From assembly GCA_018673255.1 (NCBI GenBank), contig JABHDC010000257.1:1-42995 (forward strand): a DNA stretch of 42,995 bases. The letters run 5' to 3'. The stretch is from Gemmatimonadota bacterium (lineage in GTDB: Bacteria; Latescibacterota; UBA2968; UBA8231). A program made the position numbers and the translations under genes. Shown one piece after another: positions 1 to 7,804 of the stretch (its first letter is position 1; each line of letters begins with the position of its first letter). The notes under the pieces are model-generated. The model had not been told where the DNA came from. It made no database searches and saw only the letters and a program-made list of their open reading frames with translations.

Positions 1-198
1 CGACTCGTCATCTATGATGTATTGGGGCAGCGCGTGCGGACCCTGGTGCGAGGTGATGATGGCCTGGGCGCCGGCTTCTACACCGTCACCTGGGATGGCA
101 CCAACGCCCACGGCGCACCGGTTGGCAATGGCCTTTACTTCTACCGGTTGGAGACACCCGCTTTCCAGCGCACCGGCAAGATGATGATGATCAAGTAG
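1..198 (+). CDS. FlgD-like Ig C-terminal domain of a truncated secreted protein (partial, 5' end missing)
   Basis: Sixty-five codons are open from the first base to a TAG stop, so the gene begins outside the window. The residues match the FlgD-like Ig fold found at the C terminus of many large extracellular proteins of FCB-group bacteria: an opening beta strand RLVIYDVLGQRVRTLV, then YTVTWDGTN, then GNGLYFYRLET and a short basic tail ending MMMIK. In such proteins this domain acts as a C-terminal structural or sorting module. The catalytic or binding part of the protein is not visible, so its function cannot be given. A strong intrinsic terminator follows the stop codon. Confidence 0.8.
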   Translation, partial: RLVIYDVLGQRVRTLVRGDDGLGAGFYTVTWDGTNAHGAPVGNGLYFYRLETPAFQRTGKMMMIK

Positions 199-211
199 GT
201 CGGACAAGCAG

Positions 212-254
212 AAGGGGCGGCGGATCCATTGGATCCGTCGCCCCTTTCTTTTTC
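212..254 (+). terminator. Rho-independent terminator after the FlgD-domain gene
   Basis: A 16-bp stem (212-227 with 231-246, one G:U pair at 220/238) closes a three-base loop ATT and runs into the T-rich tract CCCCTTTCTTTTTC. It starts 14 nt after the stop of the upstream gene. The stem contains GGATCC on both sides. On the minus strand there is an A-run before the stem but no T-tract after it, so it should work mainly on plus-strand transcripts. Confidence 0.88.
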
Positions 255-340
255 TGCCACAGATGTGTGCGCATCCGTTCGCCGAGGGTCCCTCTCAGGA
301 CTGATTTCAGCGCTCGAATATACGTCTCCGGCAGCGCCCC

Positions 341-982
341 TCAGGCGGCCAGTGCCGGCTCGAGCAATCCCTTGGTATCCGCCTCGAAGTAGGTCGTCAA
401 CTGCTCTCGCAACGCGATTCGGGCACGATGCAGGCGTGACTTGAGGGCCGGCACCTTCAGACCCAGGGCCGTGGCCGCATCTTCGGTGGAGAGTCCCTCC
501 ACATCTCGCAGGATGAAGGCGGTCCGATACTTGTCGTCGAGGCAATCCACGGCACCCCAGACCTTTTCCCAGAATTCCTGCTGCAGTGTCGGATCGGCAG
601 CCGCCTTACGGGGCTGACCACTCAGGTCGCGGCGCTCGACGATCGGTGGCGCATCCTGGATCGACACCACGGTCGACGACTTATCCCTGCGACGGTGCAT
701 GAGAGCGGCGTTGATCGCAATGCGATGGATCCAGGTGGACAGGGAGGCGTCGCCCCGGAAACGATCGATCTTGTGCGTCACCGTCATCATCACATCCTGG
801 GCAACTTCTTCGGCATCCATGGGGTTCTTGACGATCGAGTGGGCCAGCCGTTCGATACGACCTCTGTGCAGATCAAGGATGGATTCGATGGCGTCGATTT
901 CACCCAATTGGGCCCGCACGACCAGTGCGCGTTCGGCCTGGCGTTCGGCGGGTGTCGTCGTGGACCGGCTTGTATTGTTCAC
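341..982 (-). CDS. ECF-type RNA polymerase sigma-70 factor
   Basis: A 213-residue sigma factor that would redirect RNA polymerase to a small regulon. Region 2 lies at about residues 30-100 (LHRGRIERLAHSIVKNPMD, then EEVAQDVMMTV, then a DASLSTWIHRIAINAAL segment). Region 4 lies at about 145-200, with LDDKYRTAFILRDVEGLS followed by the helix-turn-helix ALGLKVPALKSRLHRAR. Regions 1 and 3 are absent, as in ECF factors. The GTG at 982 is chosen because AGGAG lies 9 nt upstream; the frame stays open further upstream but without a good start. No anti-sigma gene sits next to it; ogt is divergent. A 26-codon leader ORF with its own strong ribosome site ends on the GTG start in a GTGA overlap. Confidence 0.9.
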   Translation of the reverse strand: MNNTSRSTTTPAERQAERALVVRAQLGEIDAIESILDLHRGRIERLAHSIVKNPMDAEEVAQDVMMTVTHKIDRFRGDASLSTWIHRIAINAALMHRRRDKSSTVVSIQDAPPIVERRDLSGQPRKAAADPTLQQEFWEKVWGAVDCLDDKYRTAFILRDVEGLSTEDAATALGLKVPALKSRLHRARIALREQLTTYFEADTKGLLEPALAA

Positions 983-1059
983 GCTGGAGATCTCCTGGGT
1001 CGTTGATTCTTCACGGGCACCGGCCGGTCCGGATGATTCCCCAATCCCCTTCCCGGCAC
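979..1059 (-). CDS. Possible 26-aa leader peptide coupled to the sigma factor
   Basis: On the minus strand, AGGAGGTAA lies just before a GTG at 1059. The 26 codons that follow give a Pro/Arg-rich peptide beginning VPGRGLGNHPDRP and ending RPRRSPA. The TGA stop shares four bases (GTGA) with the GTG start of the sigma factor, the arrangement used for translational coupling. The ribosome site here is stronger than that of the sigma gene. The ORF is short and GC-rich, so chance is possible, and no homologue is recognised. An alternative GTG two bases earlier opens a different 16-codon frame. Confidence 0.35.
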   Translation of the reverse strand: MPGRGLGNHPDRPVPVKNQRPRRSPA

Positions 1060-1323
1060 ACTTACCTCCTATACAAGACGCGTGCCAGAGGCACAGATCG
1101 AGTCCATATGGCAACCAAACAGATTGTTATTTAAGTACTTACAGTCGGTCTTGCACGCGGGCATCCGAGGACGCCAGAGGCGCAGATTCTCACGGTATTT
1201 CGGGAGCCCCCGAGATTTCGAGGAACACAGGGCCACCTGGCCAGCACATGCCGACACGCCCCCGCGCACCGATCAGTCACCAGGACGGGCACAGTGGAAT
1301 GGGGACCCTGGAAGGGGCCCATC
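983..1323. other. Divergent regulatory gap between the sigma factor and ogt
   Basis: Apart from the short leader ORF at 979-1059, no convincing gene is seen here. The gap holds an AT-rich patch (about 1112-1143) that contrasts with the surrounding sequence and includes a perfect 10-bp palindrome TAAGTACTTA (1132-1141). A small hairpin GTGCC-AGA-GGCAC lies at 1082-1094, between the AT-rich patch and the leader ribosome site. I cannot assign clear -35/-10 pairs. The patch is the likeliest place for the divergent promoters. Confidence 0.5.
1132..1141. promoter_or_regulatory. 10-bp palindrome TAAGTACTTA, possible operator
   Basis: A perfect AT-rich palindrome lies in the middle of the divergent sigma/ogt gap, within the only AT-rich stretch there. 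Position and symmetry fit a dimeric regulator site. No known consensus is matched, and a single short palindrome can arise by chance. Confidence 0.25.
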
Positions 1324-1938
1324 GTGACAGAAACCGGGGCGCGTCTATATTCGAACACCATGCACGAAGATGGCCTCAGCTCCTATGCCGTAACCAGTTC
1401 GCCCCTGGGCGATCTACTCCTGCGATGGAAGCGGGACAGGCTGGTCGAGATCCGTTTCGGCGGCGAGCCGGCCCACGACTGGCAGCAGGCACCGCACACG
1501 CCCTTTGGGGCCGAAGCACAGCTGGCAGCCTACTTCGCCGGCCAGCTTACCCAGTTCGACCTGCCCATCACAGCGCATGGTACGAGCTTCCAGCAGCAGG
1601 TCTGGGCTCAGTTGCTGAAGATTCCCTACGGCGTCACGATGACCTATGGCGAGTTGGCCGGCGCGTTGGGTCGACCGACGGCCTCACGAGCCGTGGGTGG
1701 TGCCAACCATCGCAATCCACTGCCCATCGTCATTCCCTGTCACCGCGTGATCGGAGCCGGTGGTCGCCTGACCGGTTATGCCGGTGGACTCGATATCAAG
1801 TTGAAGCTGATCGAGCTTGAGCGCCGCGTTCAGGCCCGGTCAACAACAGCGCAGCCAGACTCCGGAAGCGACTCGGCTCCGGTCCCGTTTCCCAACAGCA
1901 CGACCTTCGATCCGAAGGTCGTCATCGCCCGAAAATGA
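1324..1938 (+). CDS. ogt: Methylated-DNA--protein-cysteine S-methyltransferase
   Basis: Suicide DNA-repair protein that transfers the methyl group from O6-methylguanine to its own cysteine. The active-site signature IPCHRVIG is intact, with the acceptor Cys at about residue 139. It is preceded by the usual helix-turn-helix segment (PYGVTMTYGELAGALGRP) and the Arg finger SRAVGGANHRNP. The N-terminal ribonuclease-H-like domain (about 20-90) is present, without an Ada-type zinc domain. The GTG at 1324 has GGAAGGGG 6 nt upstream; ATG at 1294 or 1360 are alternatives. A polar Ser/Thr/Pro-rich tail of about 35 residues extends beyond the usual end of the family. The next gene starts 10 bp downstream, so co-transcription is possible although no functional link is apparent. 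Confidence 0.93.
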   Translation: MTETGARLYSNTMHEDGLSSYAVTSSPLGDLLLRWKRDRLVEIRFGGEPAHDWQQAPHTPFGAEAQLAAYFAGQLTQFDLPITAHGTSFQQQVWAQLLKIPYGVTMTYGELAGALGRPTASRAVGGANHRNPLPIVIPCHRVIGAGGRLTGYAGGLDIKLKLIELERRVQARSTTAQPDSGSDSAPVPFPNSTTFDPKVVIARK

Positions 1939-1948
1939 CACGAATCGC

Positions 1949-4189
1949 ATGACGCTCCTGGAGGCACTCAATTCCTGCGCCCGCATCACCCTGCAGACCG
2001 ATCACCGGGTTTGCCAGACCGTCGCCACGGCTCTCGTCGAGGAAGGCCTGACTCCCGACGCCGCAACAGATCAGGCGTCCGATGCACCGGCCTTGCGTGT
2101 CGGTGTCGACCTGGAGGTTCCCGATGAGGCCGGATCAGATCCGTGGGGGTGGGTACAATACGCCGATGGCGTCGGTGTCATCACCGCCTCGACGCCATCC
2201 CTCCTCTACAGCCTGTACACCCAGATTCGCGACGTCTGGGCATCAGAGGATGCCGACACCTTCGCGCAAGGCAGGTGGCTGCGCCCGACCTTCACGTGGT
2301 TGGCCGGTCGAGATGAGCTGCTGACGGGTCGGTATGGATTCTTGCGGAACCGGCAGCATCCGGTCGGCCCCGAGGACATCGATGCATCGATGCGCGAACT
2401 GGCCCGGCTCGGCTGCAATCACGTCGTCATCAATGAGCTGGCCCGCAGGTCCTTCGAGACGGGTCCGCCGGGAGAAGTCTACTACCGCTTCTACGACTAC
2501 ACGCCCGATATCGATCAGTATGTGGAGACCCGCCTGAATGCCGGCACCTATCCGCGCGAGTATCTGCAGGCGAATCTGGATCTGCTGCGTCAGATCGCCG
2601 AGGCCGCCGATCGATATGGACTGGTACCCGGACTCTACTCCGCCCACCCTCGATCGGTGCCGGAGTCTCTGTTGGCGAAGTGGCCGCACCTGCGCGGGGC
2701 CCGGATCGATCACACCTTCCGTTCCTATCTGCCGCGCTACACACTCTCCGTCGCTCATCCAGCGGTGCGCTGGCACTATGCCGAGCTGATCAAGACCTTG
2801 CTGCGCGAGGTGCCACAACTCGGCTTCATCAAGATGCTGCTCAACGATTCCGGCGCCGGTTTCGAGTATACGGCCAGTCTGTATGCCGGACGCAATGGTG
2901 GACCCTATATCGTGCGCGAGTGGCGACCGGATGATGAGATCGCCCGACTCGCTGCTGAAAATGTCATCCGTTACTACCGCACATTGCGCGATGCGGCGCG
3001 CGAAGTGCAGCCAGATTTTCAGTTGATGACGGGGCTGAAGAATATCGCCGAAGAACAGACACCCATTCTGGCCGGCATGGATACGGGCATCAACCTCCAG
3101 ACACAGTCGCAGCGGGCCGATGTCAACGATGCCGAGTGGCGCCAGACCCGCACCGATCTGGAGAGTCGCGGCGCTCAGGTGCTCACCGATACGAGCGTCA
3201 CCGGCTCCAACTATATCCTGGGGATGCCGAGCCCGTGGTGGGCGGCGCAACGAATACAGGAGCAATTGGCGGGTGACTTCGATCGCGTCGACGTGTACCT
3301 GAATGCCTACCACTTCGCACCCTATGATCCGAATCGCGAAGTCGTGCGGGCCCTGCAGTTGGAGCGCACCCAGGACGGCACGGTTGAGATCGATGCCATC
3401 GTGGAACGCACGGCGCAACGCTGGACGACCAGCGACGAGGATGCAGACACCCTGGTGCGCGTGTGGCGACTGGCCGATGAAGCAGCCCGCCAGGCGCCCG
3501 TTCACTTTCTCTACAGCTGGCTCGGATTCACCTGGTATCGGTGGTGGGTGCGACCCTTTGTGCCGAATCTGACGGCGATCCCCGCGGCCGATCGAGCCTA
3601 CTACGAAGAGCCCATGCTGACAGTATTCAACAATCCCCACAATATCGACTTCGCCGCCGACGCCTTGTGGAGTCTGCAGTCGGTGGCTGAGGCCGATGAA
3701 TCGGTCGAGATCTACGATCGGGACGTGGCCCAGCCCCTGGCCGAAGCGATCGCGTTGGCCTCGACACGTGCCGTGCCCGGTGATCGGTTGTGGGTGGACC
3801 TGCGCGATCGACTGCGAGCCTATCGCTGTTACGTGGAGACCTTGCGCAACCTGTCAGCCTGGATCGCCGGCGTCCACGGGTATGTGGAGAGTGAGGATGG
3901 TGCCACACGAGATCGGCGTCGTGAGCAGGTGCGTGATCTGGTACAGCGTGAACGGGCCAATGCTGTCGATCTTCTGGCCCTCTGGGAAGAGAGCGATGTC
4001 GACTTCATGCCCGTACAGGTCACGGGTGAATCCGTCCACAACTACGGGCTCAACTTCCCCGATGCAGTTCGCCGCAAGATTGAATTGATGGATGCTTACG
4101 GCGACACGGAACCGGCGATCGATTCGAATCACATGTTCCGCGCCCCGGAAGGTTTCCCCATCGATGAGGACGAGTATCTCAAATACTGA
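1949..4189 (+). CDS. Large GH67/GH20-like (beta/alpha) barrel protein, function unknown
   Basis: A 746-residue protein without signal peptide. The N-terminal 105 residues look like the small alpha/beta domain that precedes the catalytic barrel in GH67 and GH20 enzymes: the segment GVGVITASTPSLLYSLYTQ matches the typical 'I-G-x-TP-x-LLYG' strand-helix. A barrel-like region follows from about 115 to 450, with ELARLGCNHVVINELARR and a KMLLNDSGAGFEY segment whose N299, D300 and E306 are candidate active-site residues. The C-terminal 250 residues are mainly helical, with charged helices and Trp-rich patches. ATG at 1949 is taken because homology-like sequence begins there; an upstream ATG would overlap ogt. 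An intracellular glycosidase such as an alpha-glucuronidase is suspected from context, not proven. Confidence 0.7.
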   Translation: MTLLEALNSCARITLQTDHRVCQTVATALVEEGLTPDAATDQASDAPALRVGVDLEVPDEAGSDPWGWVQYADGVGVITASTPSLLYSLYTQIRDVWASEDADTFAQGRWLRPTFTWLAGRDELLTGRYGFLRNRQHPVGPEDIDASMRELARLGCNHVVINELARRSFETGPPGEVYYRFYDYTPDIDQYVETRLNAGTYPREYLQANLDLLRQIAEAADRYGLVPGLYSAHPRSVPESLLAKWPHLRGARIDHTFRSYLPRYTLSVAHPAVRWHYAELIKTLLREVPQLGFIKMLLNDSGAGFEYTASLYAGRNGGPYIVREWRPDDEIARLAAENVIRYYRTLRDAAREVQPDFQLMTGLKNIAEEQTPILAGMDTGINLQTQSQRADVNDAEWRQTRTDLESRGAQVLTDTSVTGSNYILGMPSPWWAAQRIQEQLAGDFDRVDVYLNAYHFAPYDPNREVVRALQLERTQDGTVEIDAIVERTAQRWTTSDEDADTLVRVWRLADEAARQAPVHFLYSWLGFTWYRWWVRPFVPNLTAIPAADRAYYEEPMLTVFNNPHNIDFAADALWSLQSVAEADESVEIYDRDVAQPLAEAIALASTRAVPGDRLWVDLRDRLRAYRCYVETLRNLSAWIAGVHGYVESEDGATRDRRREQVRDLVQRERANAVDLLALWEESDVDFMPVQVTGESVHNYGLNFPDAVRRKIELMDAYGDTEPAIDSNHMFRAPEGFPIDEDEYLKY

Positions 4190-4219
4190 AGCAGGTTTGA
4201 ATCGATTCGTCTCGCTGCT

Positions 4220-5509
4220 CTACAATTCGAGACGGTATCGGTAGGCGTCCGCCGACCAGACATCGTCGCCGCCACCGCGTTCGCCGAGACGGATCAGGTA
4301 GATCTCTACCTGGCCCGTCTCCCGATCGTCGACGACGGAGAAATTCGACAACTGAACGTGCTCCGAATCACGCGCCGGATCGCGATCGTCGATGAGAGTG
4401 AGTGTATCGTGCTTGAAGGCGGGAATGGACGCCGTCTCGTCGATCTCGACAATCTGCAAGGGATAACGAGGCGCATTCCCCTCCGGTGCTGTATCGGGGA
4501 TATTTCCGACCCAGTAGAGTTTTCCTGTACGACGGGACCGGAAGGAGTGTGCGATCGATGCGGGTGAGTAGAGGGTCTCCCCTGTGTCCCAGCGCATATC
4601 CGTCACCGGCCCCCAGGTGAGTCCACCGTCGTCGGAGACGGCGAACCACCGACGCGACGGACATCTCACCGGATCCAGGCCGGTGTTTGAACCGCGCATC
4701 AGCAACAACAGCCGACCATCGGCGAGCGGACGCAGGTCCAGCTCTACGAGCCCGCGGGTGGATTGCCGGCGGGGCAGGAACATGGACGTCGATGTCTGCC
4801 ACTGGTAGTCACCGGCCCCGGCATCCCACGTACCGACGAAACACATGGCACCCGCCACACTGCCCTCTCGGTAGTCATTGGGAAATACGGAAGGCACCTT
4901 CTCATCCGCCGCGTCCCGGTATTCCACCGGAATGGTGGCGCTGATGGCGACCTTGCCATCACCAAGCACGGCGGCACCCCCGATATACATCTCATTGCTT
5001 CGGAAGTAACCTTCGGCCCCCCAGTCGTCCGGGTCATAGTCGGGGCCCTCTTCGTATTTCAGCATGCGCGCCGGGCCCCAGCTCTCACCATCGTCGCCAG
5101 ACAGCTGGTAGAAGCCGTGGTCGCAGAAACGTCGGTCCCCCTGCCACAACACGTGCATCGCCTCTCTCGGGTCGCCGTGGATGATGCGTTGGAAGACCGG
5201 TTTGATCAGCTGACCGGATCCCGCATCCGCCGGCCCGGTGCCACGCTGACTGGGGCCACCCGACTGCGTGATCTCTCCCTGCGTAGGCGCCTCTTCATAG
5301 ACCAGTTCCCACTCAGACCAGGTGCGGCCATTGTCGTCGGAGCGCCGGCGACGGACCTGATCGGCCCAATCACTGGAGGCAACCCGCGCGTGGACCTCCT
5401 CACGCCGCAGACCCTGACCGATATATCCCATGCTGACGCTGGTCCCCGCCCGCGGTTGAGTGTGGGCCACGTAGACCTCTTTGGTTACCTCGCAGATCGC
5501 TGCCATCAT
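4220..5509 (-). CDS. Sialidase-like (BNR/Asp-box) beta-propeller protein
   Basis: About 429 residues from the ATG pair at 5509. Three Asp boxes (S-x-D-x-G-x-x-W) are visible: SDDNGRTW near residue 57, SGDDGESW near 137 and SDDGGLTW near 292. They mark a six-bladed propeller of the GH33/exo-sialidase superfamily. No clear signal peptide is present. The frame stays open to 5626, so the start is uncertain; the ATGs at 5509 have only a weak ribosome site. It is the only minus-strand gene between ogt and the methyltransferase at 10877, convergent with the barrel protein and divergent from the dehydratase. Many Asp-box proteins of this type do not cleave sialic acid, so the substrate is unknown; a glycan role is inferred from neighbours. 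Confidence 0.8.
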   Translation of the reverse strand: MMAAICEVTKEVYVAHTQPRAGTSVSMGYIGQGLRREEVHARVASSDWADQVRRRRSDDNGRTWSEWELVYEEAPTQGEITQSGGPSQRGTGPADAGSGQLIKPVFQRIIHGDPREAMHVLWQGDRRFCDHGFYQLSGDDGESWGPARMLKYEEGPDYDPDDWGAEGYFRSNEMYIGGAAVLGDGKVAISATIPVEYRDAADEKVPSVFPNDYREGSVAGAMCFVGTWDAGAGDYQWQTSTSMFLPRRQSTRGLVELDLRPLADGRLLLLMRGSNTGLDPVRCPSRRWFAVSDDGGLTWGPVTDMRWDTGETLYSPASIAHSFRSRRTGKLYWVGNIPDTAPEGNAPRYPLQIVEIDETASIPAFKHDTLTLIDDRDPARDSEHVQLSNFSVVDDRETGQVEIYLIRLGERGGGDDVWSADAYRYRLEL

Positions 5510-5634
5510 CCACTCATTTCTGGTTGTCGGTACCGTCGATTCCCTATACGCCGACAAGATAGTATCTGGTCGATGACTGGGCCTGCAGACCGGGGTGCTT
5601 TCCGTCGCCCGTCGCACGACCGACATTTGCGCGC

Positions 5635-6780
5635 ATGAAAATCACCCGCCTCGATATCCTGACCGCCGATGCAGGCAAACCCTACGTCTTCGTACGCCTG
5701 CACACCGACGAGGGCATTTCAGGGATTGGCGAGCCCTCGTGCATCGGCAAAGAGAACGCCGTGATTGGTGCCGTCCGTGACCTGGAGCCCTTCCTGATCG
5801 GCGCCGATCCCTTCGCCATCGAGCGATTGTGGAATCACATGTATCGAACCGTCATCTGGCGCGGCGGTCCCATCCTGATGGCGGCACTGAGCGGGGTCGA
5901 GCACGCCCTGTGGGATATCAAGGCGCGCGCCCTGGGTGTGCCCGTGTGGCAGTTGCTGGGCGGCCGTGTGCGGGATCGCGTCGAGGCCTACGCCTGGATC
6001 CATGGCGGCGAGCCGACCAGCTACGTAGAGGATGCCGCACGTCGATTGGAGGAGGGGTTCCGCACCGTCAAATTCACACCCTTTGAGCCAACCGGCCTGG
6101 GTGTCGACGTGGCCCACGCCCGGCGCGTAGAGGCCCGTGTGGCTGCCGTGCGGGAGGCAGTGGGAGATGAGATCGGCATCGCCATCGACGTCCACGGTCT
6201 GCTCAATCCGGTCAATGCCATCGAGATGGCCCGTCGTATCGCGCCCTATGGGATTCTCTTCTACGAGGAACCCGTCCTGCCCGAGTACACCGATGCCATG
6301 GCACGCGTGCGATCCGAAGGCGGCATCCCCGTGGCCACCGGCGAACGGATACACACTCGATACGAGTATCGGGAGTTGCTGGTGAAAGGCGCCGTCGACG
6401 TGATCCAGGCCGACATCGGCAATGCAGGTGGCATCCTCGAACTCTACAAGATCGCCGCCATGGCCGAGACCTTCTACGTGAGCATGGCCCCCCACAATCC
6501 ATGGAGTCCGCTGTCGACGGCGATCAGCCTGCACCTGGACGCGGTGGTGCCGAATTTTCTGATCCAGGAGGTGCCCACAACGTTGGCGCACCCGCACCGC
6601 GCCCGACTGCTGCACCAGCAGATCGAGACACCGGTGGATGGCTATTTCGACATCCCCGATCAACCTGGATGGGGTGTCGATCTGGATGATGAGTTCATCG
6701 CCGCCCATCCATGGGAACCATCCTCACGACCCACACCCACGCCATCACTGCGCCCCGATGGCGGTCTGGCCCACACCTGA
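5635..6780 (+). CDS. D-galactonate dehydratase-like enolase-superfamily enzyme
   Basis: A 381-residue acid-sugar dehydratase. Against remembered E. coli DgoD, all key residues appear with a constant +2 offset: metal ligands D185 (AIDVHG), E211 (EEPVLPE) and E237 (GERIHTRYEY), general acid/base H187, and H287 in MAPHNP. QADIGNAGGI also matches. DgoD removes water from D-galactonate to give 2-keto-3-deoxy-galactonate, so this enzyme probably handles a hexonate. The capping domain (1-120) has the usual ALSGVEHALWDIKARALG helix. The C-terminal tail after about 360 is Pro-rich and longer than usual. The next gene begins 13 bp downstream, forming a three-gene unit with an enolase paralogue and a deacetylase. 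No obvious ribosome site precedes the ATG. Confidence 0.88.
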   Translation: MKITRLDILTADAGKPYVFVRLHTDEGISGIGEPSCIGKENAVIGAVRDLEPFLIGADPFAIERLWNHMYRTVIWRGGPILMAALSGVEHALWDIKARALGVPVWQLLGGRVRDRVEAYAWIHGGEPTSYVEDAARRLEEGFRTVKFTPFEPTGLGVDVAHARRVEARVAAVREAVGDEIGIAIDVHGLLNPVNAIEMARRIAPYGILFYEEPVLPEYTDAMARVRSEGGIPVATGERIHTRYEYRELLVKGAVDVIQADIGNAGGILELYKIAAMAETFYVSMAPHNPWSPLSTAISLHLDAVVPNFLIQEVPTTLAHPHRARLLHQQIETPVDGYFDIPDQPGWGVDLDDEFIAAHPWEPSSRPTPTPSLRPDGGLAHT

Positions 6781-6793
6781 GGAGATCGAGCCC

Positions 6794-7804
6794 GTGAAGA
6801 TCACCCGCATCGAACGCTTCGTTATCGCCGTCCCCCACATTGAGTCCATCGAGAAGAGCCGGCCCGGCGACTATCGCGAACGGCCGATCACGATCCTGCG
6901 CGTGCACACCGATGAGGGCATCGTCGGCGTCGGCGAGGGGGGCCGGGGCGACCTGATGGAATCCGTGGAAGAGACCTGGGTCGGCACCGATCCCCTGACT
7001 CAGAATCTCACCACCATGGGTGGTGCCATGGGCATGGCCTGCTTCGACATCGTCGGCAAGGCCCTCGGTGTTCCCGCCTATCGACTCATGGGAACCAAGC
7101 ACTTCGATCGCGTCCCCGTCGGCTGGTGGTCACCACCACTGGAACCGGCCGAGTTCGCCGCCATGGCCGAAGAGGGCGCCAGGCTCGGATACAAGACGCA
7201 CAAACTGAAGGCCCGCCCCTGGAACATCGTCGAGACCGTGGAGTTGATGACGAAAGTCGCCGGCCCGGACTACGGCATCATCGTCGATCCGAATTTCACC
7301 TTCGGCGATCTGACGACGTCACTTCGACTGGCCCGGGAATTGGAGCCTTACAATATCCAGGCTTTCGAAGACCCCTTTCGTTACCTGCCCGGTTGGCAGC
7401 AGTATCACCACTTCCGCCAGCATACCATCATTCCCCTGGCGCCCCATCTGGGTAACGCCGAGTTGCTGATGAGTGCGATCCGTGCCGATGCGGCCGACAT
7501 GTTCAACATGGGCGGCACCGTCGAGAGCGTGCTGATCATGGCAGGCATGGCCGAGGCGGCCGGGTGCCCGGTCTGGCTACAGGTGGTCGGGTTGGGACTG
7601 GGTATCTCCGGGGCCTATGGCACCCACGTGCACGCCGTCGTGCGCAATGCGACCATTCCCTCGGATTCCCTCCACTTCACCCGCGAGAACGATCTGATCG
7701 GTGGGGCGCTGACACCCAAGGATGGCTTCGTCGAGGTGCCTGAGGCGCCGGGGCTGGGTGTTGAACTCGACATGGCGGCCGTGGAGACATACCGCGTCGG
7801 ATGA
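6794..7804 (+). CDS. Mandelate racemase/muconate-lactonizing enzyme family protein
   Basis: A 336-residue enolase-superfamily member started at GTG 6794, 9 nt after a GAGGAGA ribosome site. An N-terminal capping domain is followed by the barrel with the K-x-K pair K137/K139 (THKLKARP) and first metal ligands D165 and N167 in VDPNFTFG and E192 in FEDP. Where the third ligand Glu/Asp is expected, 26 residues later, the sequence reads PLAPHLGNAE, giving H218 or N221 instead. The later strand is DMFNMGG rather than the usual Q-x-D type. The chemistry is therefore probably a sugar-acid dehydration or epimerisation with unusual metal binding, or a loss of activity. It is flanked tightly by the DgoD-like gene and overlaps the deacetylase by 4 nt (ATGA). 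Confidence 0.85.
   Translation: MKITRIERFVIAVPHIESIEKSRPGDYRERPITILRVHTDEGIVGVGEGGRGDLMESVEETWVGTDPLTQNLTTMGGAMGMACFDIVGKALGVPAYRLMGTKHFDRVPVGWWSPPLEPAEFAAMAEEGARLGYKTHKLKARPWNIVETVELMTKVAGPDYGIIVDPNFTFGDLTTSLRLARELEPYNIQAFEDPFRYLPGWQQYHHFRQHTIIPLAPHLGNAELLMSAIRADAADMFNMGGTVESVLIMAGMAEAAGCPVWLQVVGLGLGISGAYGTHVHAVVRNATIPSDSLHFTRENDLIGGALTPKDGFVEVPEAPGLGVELDMAAVETYRVG

Noticed and set aside
2243..3640. 465-codon minus-strand open frame
   Set aside because: It is a shadow of the barrel protein gene on the plus strand; its translation shows no recognisable domain and no ribosome site.
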